Below are positions 1 to 5,481 of a stretch of DNA of 12,725 nucleotides, piece after piece (position 1 is the stretch's first letter; the number at the start of each line of letters is the position of its first letter). Source of the stretch: JADFOB01 sp964651325 (GTDB lineage: Bacteria > Planctomycetota > Phycisphaerae > UBA1845); the NCBI GenBank assembly GCA_964651325.1, contig CAZYXP010000104.1:1-12725 (forward strand), in the 5' to 3' direction. The notes under the pieces were generated by a model. The model was given only the letters and a program-made list of their open reading frames with translations. It made no database searches and was not told the DNA's origin. Both the position numbers and the translations under genes were made by a program.

Positions 1-38
1 GGTGGCGGCGGCGGTGGCGGTGGCGGTGGCGGCGGCGG
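1..38 (-). repeat. GC-rich CCG/CCA microsatellite coding polyproline
   Basis: On the minus strand this stretch is an unbroken run of CCG and CCA codons (plus-strand GGTGGC/GGCGGC units) inside the lipoprotein gene. It codes for at least 12 consecutive prolines and reaches the window edge, so its full length is unknown. Such tracts typically act as stiff extended spacers between a membrane anchor and a domain, and they make ribosomes depend on EF-P. The CCG/CCA mixture is an impure repeat, so slippage should be less frequent than in a pure one. Confidence 0.8.
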
Positions 39-353
39 AGCTCCGCCATCGAATTGGGCCGGATCGAGGACGTCGCTGCCGGTTGAGTCGGCGGTCTTCG
101 CCGTTCTCAGGAACGCTCCCGGATCAAATGACTTTAGCGTGGCAGCGCCGCCTGCGTTGGATCCCATCCCAAGATCCGACGTACCCCCGGGGCTTCCAAA
201 TGCCTGCGCGGTGGATGTCCCGGCGGTATCGGTTTCATTGCCGTTGCCGGACGGCGTGGCCACCGGCGCCGATCCGCAACCGGCGAAGCAAATCCCTGCG
301 ATCGCCGGCACAGCCCATCGTGCCCAACGTCCGAGTCTACGCGATCTTGCCAT
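1..353 (-). CDS. Lipoprotein with proline tract, N-terminal part (3' end beyond window)
   Basis: This reading frame is open from an ATG at 353 to the window edge, about 117 codons, with no stop. It begins with a basic N-terminus (MARSRRLGRWARW), a short hydrophobic stretch, and a lipobox FAGC with Cys26 as the likely lipidated residue, so the product is probably exported and membrane-anchored. After Cys26 comes a low-complexity Gly/Ser/Thr/Ala-rich linker, then the segment TLKSFDPGAFLRTAKT, then 12 complete Pro codons (a 13th is implied by the CC at the edge). An in-frame ATG six bases upstream (359) is an alternative start. AGGA lies 4 bases from that ATG and 10 from the one chosen, and a TGA in frame just upstream closes the frame. 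The gene diverges from the S8 protease gene, which also begins with a probable lipoprotein signal. No family is recognised, and the functional domain presumably lies beyond the window. Confidence 0.75.
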   Translation of the reverse strand, partial: MARSRRLGRWARWAVPAIAGICFAGCGSAPVATPSGNGNETDTAGTSTAQAFGSPGGTSDLGMGSNAGGAATLKSFDPGAFLRTAKTADSTGSDVLDPAQFDGGAPPPPPPPPPPPP

Positions 354-838
354 GAGCATTTCTTCCTTTCATCGAAGCCTTAGGCCGCATGTCAAACCGA
401 AATCGTTGCGACCTTTTTTTGTTTTCTCTTTTGTGACGTTCGCTCACTTTGAGAATATGACTTATTGGAAATCTGACGCCGCTACGATGCCCGCCGTTCG
501 ACACGAGATCCATCGTTATGGCACTTGTCAAAGCCGCAACCAGATTCCACCGTCACTGCGACACCAACGCACAGGCGTCGCAAGACGGCGCGACTATCGG
601 CAATGTCTGTCGAAGGGTTCAGCAAAAGACGGAAACGACGGCTAACGCGCATGTTCTCGGACCAACGCGGCGTCGCGGTGTTCAGGTTTCCGGCCCCCAT
701 AGAAAGGTCAATACTTCCACGGCTGCGGTCGATATACGCCGGGAACTCGATGCGCGAGCCTCCTGCAAAGATCCCCTGTGGCGTCATGCGGCAAAGGGCA
801 ACGACCAAGCACGCCTATAGATCCGGAAAGGAAGAGCC
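354..838. other. Divergent intergenic region, no supported gene
   Basis: These 485 bases separate the minus-strand lipoprotein from the plus-strand protease and should hold promoters for both. The only clearly distinct composition is an AT-rich patch at about 411-475, including a run of eight T's and the interrupted dyad GTGA-N7-TCAC at 433-447. On the minus strand a consensus TTGACA occurs at 395-390, but no good -10 box follows at 16-18 bp, and the lipoprotein start would be too close. Short open frames in 482-842 on both strands have poor codon choice (AGG, ATA, CTA frequent) and no recognisable domain. I see no RNA gene. Confidence 0.5.
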
Positions 839-2677
839 ATGATCATACGATGGCGATGGATTGCGTGCGGCGCGGTGTGCATGTCAGTCGGTTGCGGCCC
901 CGCCGGCGTGGTTGACGGCGGCGGATTGCCCACGACGACATCCGATTCCGACATCACCGCCCAGATATTCCCCGACGACAACGACGCGACCATGGCATCG
1001 CAACCCTTCGTCGAAAACGAGCTGCTGGTTCAACCCTACCCGGGGGTGGATGCCGCCGCCTTGGCCGACCTCTATCAACGCGTCGGCGCCCGCGTCATCG
1101 ATGAACTGGACGAGATCGGGCTTACCGTACTCGCGGTAGATCCAGCGCAGCGCGACGCGATCGCAACCGAAATGTCGGAAAGCGAGTTGATCGAAGGCAT
1201 CCACAAAAACTACCTGCTCGAGACGCAGAAACGGCCGGACGATGCTGACCTCGGACGACAGACCTACCTCGATCGAACCGGCATACTCCAAGCGTGGGAT
1301 CGAACCGTAGGCGCGGCAACGACCCTCATCGCGGTGGTGGATACCGGCGTGCAATCCGACCATCCGGACCTGCTCGATCGAATCGCGGGCGGATGGAATG
1401 TGTTCGACAACAGCGAGGACAACTCCGACCCCGTCGGCCATGGCACGCTCGTGACCGGCGTGCTCGCGGCCGCTACTGACAATGCCATAGGCGTGGCGGG
1501 GGTAACCTGGTCCAATCCGGTCCTGGTCGTGCGTGCGGGCAACGGCACCGGTCAAGCCACGGGTCGGCATGTCGCCGCGGGGATTCTGTGGGCCGTCGGG
1601 CAGGGCGCCAAAGTAATCAACGTGAGCTTCGCGCCACTTTGGTCCAATGAGGTAGTGCGCTCGGCCGCTCGGCAAGCCTGGCACCGCGGATCGCTGGTCG
1701 TCATCAGCGCCGGCAATGGCGGCGGTATGACGACGGCCCAAGGCTATCGGGAAGCCTTGTTCGTGGGCGCGACGGATGGCACGAATGACATCGCGTTTTT
1801 CTCGGATCGAGGCCCATTCGTCGATGTGGTCGCGCCGGGCACGACGATCCGCTCGACCGCACGCGGCGGCGGATACACCGCGGCCAATGGCACGTCCTTC
1901 GCGGCGCCCATCGTAGCCGGCGTGGTGGCGCTCGCCTGGTCGATGAACCCGGACCTGCGCCCCGTGACCATCGCCGAGGTGATTGCGGACACGGCGACTG
2001 ATCTCGGCCAACCCGGACCCGACAATACCTATGGACACGGCGCAGTGGACGCCCGCGCGGCCGTGGATGCCGCGGCGCGGCTCGCGTTCCTTCGAGACGA
2101 CACACCACCTTCTCTTGACATCGCTCAGCCCGCATCCGGCTCAGTCAAAACCAGGCGATTCCTGGCATCAGCAACGGCCACGGATCGATGGGGCGTGGCG
2201 GATGTCGTATTGCTGGTGGACGATGTGCCGCAGGCGACGGACACGCGGTCGCCATTTCGCTTCGTGATTGATTCGCGTCAGTTCGATGAAGGAACCCACG
2301 AGATTGGCTTTGTTGCGACGGATAGGGCGGGCAACGCCTCGGCCACGCGCAGTGTTTCCGTCGATTTCTCCCGGGCACGCCGAGGTGGCTCCGGATCGGT
2401 CGGCGGCGTTGTGTTCGAATCACCCTCACCGGGATCGGTCGTCTCAGGCGACGTGCTCGTTTCTGCAACGGTAACCGCAGACGCGGGCCTAACCACCATC
2501 GAGTGGAGCGTGGACGGCGCGTCGATGTTCGTGGCAGCCATCTCGGGAACATCTACGCGCGTCAGCTATCTATGGCGGACTGCGCAAGCACCACGTGGAC
2601 GGCATCAGATCACAATCACCACCACCGACACCAAGGGCGGCCAGACCACCGGAAGCCTGTCCCTCGTAACGCGGTAG
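839..2677 (+). CDS. Subtilisin-like (S8) serine protease, probable lipoprotein, with two C-terminal Ig-like domains
   Basis: The 612-residue product is a complete exported peptidase of the subtilase family. In order it has a signal peptide ending at a lipobox-like SVGC (Cys19), a low-complexity linker, an N-terminal prodomain (about 58-130, beginning NELLVQPYPG) of the kind that chaperones and inhibits the enzyme, and the catalytic domain (about 140-415). All catalytic residues are present: Asp168 in VVDTGVQ, His201 in GHGTLVTG, the oxyanion Asn293 in SAGNGGG, and Ser353 in NGTSFAAP. Two beta-rich Ig-like segments follow (about 421-515 and 522-610), each starting with a PxxGS-type turn (PASGS, PSPGS), as in bacterial Ig domains attached to secreted proteases. 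The ATG is supported by AAGGA with AGGA at 829-832, six bases upstream. Ser at -3 of the lipobox is unusual, so lipidation is less certain than export. It probably cleaves extracellular or periplasmic protein; the substrate is unknown. Confidence 0.93.
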   Translation: MIIRWRWIACGAVCMSVGCGPAGVVDGGGLPTTTSDSDITAQIFPDDNDATMASQPFVENELLVQPYPGVDAAALADLYQRVGARVIDELDEIGLTVLAVDPAQRDAIATEMSESELIEGIHKNYLLETQKRPDDADLGRQTYLDRTGILQAWDRTVGAATTLIAVVDTGVQSDHPDLLDRIAGGWNVFDNSEDNSDPVGHGTLVTGVLAAATDNAIGVAGVTWSNPVLVVRAGNGTGQATGRHVAAGILWAVGQGAKVINVSFAPLWSNEVVRSAARQAWHRGSLVVISAGNGGGMTTAQGYREALFVGATDGTNDIAFFSDRGPFVDVVAPGTTIRSTARGGGYTAANGTSFAAPIVAGVVALAWSMNPDLRPVTIAEVIADTATDLGQPGPDNTYGHGAVDARAAVDAAARLAFLRDDTPPSLDIAQPASGSVKTRRFLASATATDRWGVADVVLLVDDVPQATDTRSPFRFVIDSRQFDEGTHEIGFVATDRAGNASATRSVSVDFSRARRGGSGSVGGVVFESPSPGSVVSGDVLVSATVTADAGLTTIEWSVDGASMFVAAISGTSTRVSYLWRTAQAPRGRHQITITTTDTKGGQTTGSLSLVTR

Positions 2678-2680
2678 CCC

Positions 2681-2839
2681 GATTCACCCACCGAGAAAGC
2701 CCAGTCCACCCCGTGCAATTGCCCAGTTAGCCTCACGCGATTACATGTTCGCCGGGCACAACGGCCTGTTCGCCACAGCGCGATGGCCTGCTCGCCCCGC
2801 ACGACGGCCTGTTCACCCCTACGCAATAGGCCGTTCGCC
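2681..2839 (+). repeat. Degenerate 21-22 bp tandem array, eight units
   Basis: A core resembling NGTTCGCC recurs directly after the protease stop codon. Core starts are 2681 (GATTCACC), 2703 (AGTCCACC), 2725 (AGTTAGCC), 2746 (TGTTCGCC), 2767 (TGTTCGCC), 2789 (TGCTCGCC), 2810 (TGTTCACC) and 2832 (CGTTCGCC), giving spacings of 22, 22, 21, 21, 22, 21 and 22. The central units also share GGCC before the core and a CACG/ACGC-like segment after it. A possible ninth unit (TGTCCCTC at 2658) lies in the last codons of the protease. The array could be a decayed minisatellite or a set of protein-binding sites on one face of the helix. No function is established. Confidence 0.7.
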
Positions 2840-2849
2840 CCAACGGGGC
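2837..2849 (+). other. Short GC hairpin at the end of the repeat array
   Basis: GCCCC at 2837-2841 pairs perfectly with GGGGC at 2845-2849 across the loop AAC. It overlaps the last repeat unit and lies 160 bases past the protease stop. No T-run follows, so a standard intrinsic terminator is not supported; it may still help end or stabilise the protease transcript. Confidence 0.35.
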
Positions 2850-2993
2850 AGCAACATGATAGCCCTGGGTTCTCTACGTACACAAGCCATGAGCCTCGCA
2901 CGGGCGTGTCGGCTGCCCCGATTCGCAAATTGGCTCGTCTCCCGCGAAATTAGGGCGATTATCGCTACGCCTACCCACGCGCCACAGGATGTG

Positions 2994-2999
2994 TACAAT
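2994..2999 (+). promoter_or_regulatory. Candidate -10 box for the dehydrogenase operon
   Basis: TACAAT matches five of six positions of the sigma-70 -10 consensus and lies 65 bases before the E1 alpha start, leaving a leader of about 55-60 bases. No convincing -35 hexamer is seen at 16-18 bp upstream. The dyad at 2955-2965 would lie near -40 relative to the inferred start of transcription, where an activator could sit, but a dyad that short is expected by chance several times in a window this size. Confidence 0.35.
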
Positions 3000-3064
3000 A
3001 GGGGCGGGATGGGCCTTTTCCGTTGTGGGATGGGCGCCCCGCGGCGTAGGGAGGCCAACGAACC

Positions 3065-4162
3065 GTGCCACGCAAGCAGATTAAACTGAAAACCAAGGTC
3101 GAGTACCTGTCCATCTTGGATGGGAAGGGCAAGGTCGATGAAACCCTCGATCCCAAGCTCGACGCCGACCTTTCGCTCAGAATATACACACTGATGCTGA
3201 CCGCCCGCCGACTCGACGAGCGGTGCATCATCATGCAGCGTCAGGGCAAAATCGGGACCTACGGTCCTTGCCGGGGGCAGGAGGCGACGCACTGCGCCGC
3301 CACGGTCTGCATGGACGCCAAAGACTGGGTGGTCCACGCCTTTCGAGAGCCGGGCTCGTTCCACCATCGCGGCTGGCCCTTGGAGACCGTAATCCGGTTC
3401 TGGGGGGGGTACGAGGAAGGCTGTCAGCCGCCCGAGGGGGTTAATGATACGCCCATCGCGGTCCCCATCGGTACCCAGTGTCAACACGCCATGGGGCTCG
3501 CTTGGGCCATGAAGATTCGCGGCGACCGCCACGCCGTCCTGAGCTATTGCGGCGACGGCGCCACCAGCGAGGGCGACTTCCACGAGGCCATGAACTTCGC
3601 CGGAGCCTATCATCTTCCCGTAGTTTTCCTCGTGAGCAACAATCAGTGGGCGATTTCGATCCCCCGGGAGGCCCAGACCGCCTCCGACACGATTGCCCAA
3701 AAAGCCGTCGCCTACGGGTTCGACGGGATTCAGGTGGATGGGAACGATCCGCTGGCCGTATACGTTGCGACGCAGGAGGCCGTGGCCAAAGCCAAAGACG
3801 GCGGCGGGCCGACGCTGATCGAGGCCGTGACTTATCGGTTGAGCGTTCACACCACGGCCGACGACCCGACCAAATATCGCAGCAATGAAGAAGTCGAGAA
3901 GTGGGAGAAGCTGGATCCGATCCCGCGGTACCAAGAGTACCTGGTTGGGCGAGGTATTCTGGATGAGAAGCTGATCGACGAGGTCGAGCAGGATGTTCTT
4001 GCGGAGGTGGCCGCGGCGGTGAAACGCTACGAGGCCGCGCGCGACGTCGATCCGTTGGATGCGTTTGATTACATGTACCACGAGCTGCCGGCGGAATTGC
4101 AAGAGCAGCGGGAAGAGTTCCGCGAGGCACTGGAGCGCGAGGGCGTCGGTAAGGGCCGCTAG
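3065..4162 (+). CDS. pdhA: 2-oxoacid (probably pyruvate) dehydrogenase E1 component, alpha subunit
   Basis: The 365-residue protein is the thiamine-diphosphate-binding alpha subunit of an alpha2beta2 E1, which decarboxylates a 2-oxoacid and passes the acyl group to lipoyl-E2. The family signature RQGKIGTYGPCRGQEA is at about 59-74. The ThDP/Mg motif starts at GDG163-165 (GDGATSEGDFHEAMNFAG) and ends at NN192-193 (SNNQWAISIP), and the active-site loop HTTADDPTKYR follows at 262-272. The C-terminal DAFDYMYHELP matches the tail seen in Bacillus-type PdhA, favouring pyruvate, although branched-chain E1 alpha shares most motifs. The start is GTG at 3065, with AGGGAGG at 3048-3054 ten bases upstream; ATGs further upstream are out of frame. 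It is first of the four genes, with E1 beta following after 214 bases. Confidence 0.92.
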   Translation: MPRKQIKLKTKVEYLSILDGKGKVDETLDPKLDADLSLRIYTLMLTARRLDERCIIMQRQGKIGTYGPCRGQEATHCAATVCMDAKDWVVHAFREPGSFHHRGWPLETVIRFWGGYEEGCQPPEGVNDTPIAVPIGTQCQHAMGLAWAMKIRGDRHAVLSYCGDGATSEGDFHEAMNFAGAYHLPVVFLVSNNQWAISIPREAQTASDTIAQKAVAYGFDGIQVDGNDPLAVYVATQEAVAKAKDGGGPTLIEAVTYRLSVHTTADDPTKYRSNEEVEKWEKLDPIPRYQEYLVGRGILDEKLIDEVEQDVLAEVAAAVKRYEAARDVDPLDAFDYMYHELPAELQEQREEFREALEREGVGKGR

Positions 4163-4283
4163 CGCTGTGTTCCCCGGGTGGATGGCACGTGGAATCTCTT
4201 CCAAACCACTGGCTTTGGCGAGCACGTGGGGGCTGAGGCCCGCGGCTCGGGTGGTTTTCCGTACCGTGGGGTGGTCGCAGAGG

Positions 4284-4332
4284 CCGCTTCCTTACGGGCG
4301 CGGTTCGGATTGGCGCGGTTCGGGTTGGCGCG
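4284..4332 (+). repeat. Probable dispersed intergenic repeat with 15-bp tandem unit
   Basis: The core CCGCTTCCTTACGGGCGCGG (4284-4303) resembles a dispersed element I recall from GC-rich environmental bacteria, whose spurious translation contains LPYGRGS; here one frame reads PLPYGRGSD. Overlapping it, GGCGCGGTTCGGATT (4297-4311) is repeated as GGCGCGGTTCGGGTT (4312-4326), with one mismatch in 15, and a partial third copy GGCGCG follows at 4327. The tandem is seen directly; membership of a genome-wide family is from memory and would need a genome search. Confidence 0.6.
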
Positions 4333-4360
4333 CGGAATCATTAGGGATTAGGTAGCTGGA

Positions 4361-4366
4361 AAGGGA
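4361..4366 (+). promoter_or_regulatory. Ribosome-binding site that fixes the E1 beta start
   Basis: AAGGGA lies ten bases before the ATG at 4377. An in-frame TTG at 4368 would leave only one base of spacing, so the ATG is preferred and the protein begins MAIMNMVDSL, as expected for the family. Confidence 0.65.
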
Positions 4367-4376
4367 ATTGTCGCCT

Positions 4377-5357
4377 ATGGCCATAATGAATATGGTGGAT
4401 TCGCTCAACCTTGCGATGGACGATGCCTTGCGTACGGACGATACCGTCGTGCTCTTGGGGCAGGACATCGGGCAGGACGAGGGCGTTTTTCGGGTCACCG
4501 CCAATTTGCTCAAGAAATACGGCAAGGATCGCGTGATCGACACCCCGCTGGCCGAGGGTGCGATCATCGGCGGCGCGATCGGCATGGCGCTCTATGGGCT
4601 TCGGCCCGTGACGGAGATGCAATTCTCCGGCTTTGCGTATCAGGCGTTTCATCAGGTGGAACAGCACATGTCGCGGTTCCACAACCGGACGCGCGGCCGG
4701 TATCAGATGGCCATGGTGATGCGCGCGCCCTACGGTGGCGGCATCCGGGCGGTCGAGCATCACAGCGAATCACGAGAGGCCTACTACGCCCACACGCCCG
4801 GCCTGCAAATGGTGATTCCGTCCGGTCCGCGTAATGCACGGGCGTTGCTCTTGGAATCGATTCGTTCGCCCGAGCCTGTGATTTTTTATGAACCCAAGGC
4901 TGTCTACCGTAGCTTCAAGGAAGAGGTGCCCACGGAGCCGGAAACCATGCCGCTGGGCAAGGCCCGGGTGGTGCGTGACGGTAACGACCTGACGATTATT
5001 TCCTACGGTGCAATGATGCGCCCTGTTCTGGAAGCGACCGAAGACCTGGCCGACAGCGATTCCGCGAGCATCGAGGTGATCGACCTTCTGACCGTCTCGC
5101 CCATGGATACGGAGACCATTGCGAACTCGGTGGCCAAGACCGGCCGGGCGGTCGTCGTCCATGAAGGGCCTAGAACGTGCGGCATTGGCGCGGAAGTGGT
5201 CGCACGCATCGTGGAAAAATCGCTGATGCACCTCGAGGCGCCAATCAAGCGCGTGACCGGATTCGATGTCCACTTCCCCTACTTTGCTCGGGAAAAAGCG
5301 TTTATGCCCAATGCCGATCGCATCAGCCATGCGGTTCGAGAAGTGTTGGCGTTTTGA
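4377..5357 (+). CDS. pdhB: 2-oxoacid (probably pyruvate) dehydrogenase E1 component, beta subunit
   Basis: The 326-residue protein is the E1 beta partner of the preceding gene and has the usual length for the family. The N-terminal half is a transketolase-type pyrimidine-binding domain with PLAEGAIIGGAIGMA, where Glu60 is the conserved residue that activates ThDP. GFAYQAFHQ and the active-site region APYGGGIRAVEHHSES follow, with the His128-His129 pair that contacts lipoyl and substrate in the family. The C-terminal half is the transketolase C-terminal domain (about 190-320) with TIISYGAMM, VIDLLTVSPMD and VVVHEGPRTCGIGAEV, which forms the E2-binding face. It comes after E1 alpha and before E2, so it belongs to the same operon. 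No missing catalytic residue is seen. Confidence 0.93.
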   Translation: MAIMNMVDSLNLAMDDALRTDDTVVLLGQDIGQDEGVFRVTANLLKKYGKDRVIDTPLAEGAIIGGAIGMALYGLRPVTEMQFSGFAYQAFHQVEQHMSRFHNRTRGRYQMAMVMRAPYGGGIRAVEHHSESREAYYAHTPGLQMVIPSGPRNARALLLESIRSPEPVIFYEPKAVYRSFKEEVPTEPETMPLGKARVVRDGNDLTIISYGAMMRPVLEATEDLADSDSASIEVIDLLTVSPMDTETIANSVAKTGRAVVVHEGPRTCGIGAEVVARIVEKSLMHLEAPIKRVTGFDVHFPYFAREKAFMPNADRISHAVREVLAF

Positions 5358-5392
5358 CAAAGGCCAACGGCAGCCTCGGACGGGGTCTTGCT

Positions 5393-5420
5393 CGGTTCGG
5401 CGTCAACCGCCGCCGAACCG
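5393..5420 (+). other. Perfect 10-bp hairpin between E1 beta and E2
   Basis: CGGTTCGGCG (5393-5402) pairs exactly with CGCCGAACCG (5411-5420) across an eight-base loop TCAACCGC; a T-G wobble could add one pair. It begins 35 bases after the E1 beta stop and ends 61 bases before the E2 start. No U-tract follows, which argues against simple intrinsic termination. A processing site, RNA stability barrier or partial terminator setting E1:E2 ratios would fit. Confidence 0.7.
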
Positions 5421-5469
5421 GTCGGATTGCCCGCGAAGGTTGATCGTCGGATTCACATAACAGATTGCT

Positions 5470-5473
5470 GGAG
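5470..5473 (+). promoter_or_regulatory. Ribosome-binding site that fixes the E2 start
   Basis: GGAG lies eight bases before the ATG at 5482. An in-frame GTG at 5473 overlaps this motif and has no site of its own, so the ATG giving MPREFLLPDLGEG is preferred; that is also where E2 homologues begin. Confidence 0.65.
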
Positions 5474-5481
5474 TGTCGCTT

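Larger units (their letters stand above)
2678..3064. other. Intergenic region between protease and dehydrogenase operon
   Basis: This 387-base gap holds the 21-22 bp repeat array in its first 160 bases, then a plain stretch with a small dyad GCGATTATCGC at 2955-2965, a TACAAT box at 2994-2999, and the untranslated leader of the E1 alpha gene. Open frames on either strand here have no domain signature. The gap is a plausible transcription boundary. Confidence 0.6.
4163..4376. other. E1 alpha-E1 beta spacer with repeats
   Basis: For genes of one complex the 214-base gap is long. It contains a weak hairpin (TGGAA/TTCCA, loop TCTC, 4190-4203), a GC-rich stretch resembling a dispersed repeat (4284-4308) and a 15-bp tandem duplication (4297-4332), then the E1 beta ribosome-binding site. 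No T-rich terminator is visible, so read-through from E1 alpha is likely. Confidence 0.5.

Noticed and set aside
390..395. Consensus TTGACA on the minus strand before the lipoprotein gene
   Set aside because: No acceptable -10 box follows at 16-18 bp, and it would start transcription at or within the ribosome-binding site. A second TTGACA at 531-526 also lacks a -10.
482..808. Minus-strand frame of 108 codons in the divergent spacer
   Set aside because: No domain, signal peptide or ribosome-binding site could be seen, and composition is unlike the real genes.
525..842. Plus-strand frame of 105 codons whose TGA overlaps the protease ATG (ATGA)
   Set aside because: The overlap is tempting for coupling, but the frame starts with TTG without a ribosome-binding site, uses many rare codons (AGG, ATA, CTA), is rich in Arg and has no domain. 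The protease has its own good ribosome-binding site.
884..2038. Minus-strand open frame of 384 codons opposite the protease
   Set aside because: It is antisense to an intact catalytic domain and has no recognisable motif, so it is a codon-bias shadow.
2837..2849. Intrinsic terminator of the protease gene
   Set aside because: The GC stem is only 5 bp and no U-tract follows, so it is listed only as a hairpin.
2605..2928. Minus-strand frame with repeating RGEQA-type heptads across the 21-22 bp array
   Set aside because: The peptide repeat follows from the DNA repeat, but unit spacings alternate between 21 and 22, so the reading frame is not kept; a coding repeat should keep multiples of three.
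2819..4225. Long minus-strand open frame of 468 codons opposite E1 alpha
   Set aside because: It is antisense to a gene with clear E1 alpha motifs; no domain is readable in it, and long antisense frames are expected in GC-rich DNA.
4059..4355. Frame containing PLPYGRGSD after E1 alpha
   Set aside because: It starts inside E1 alpha in another frame and is the usual spurious translation of a dispersed DNA repeat.
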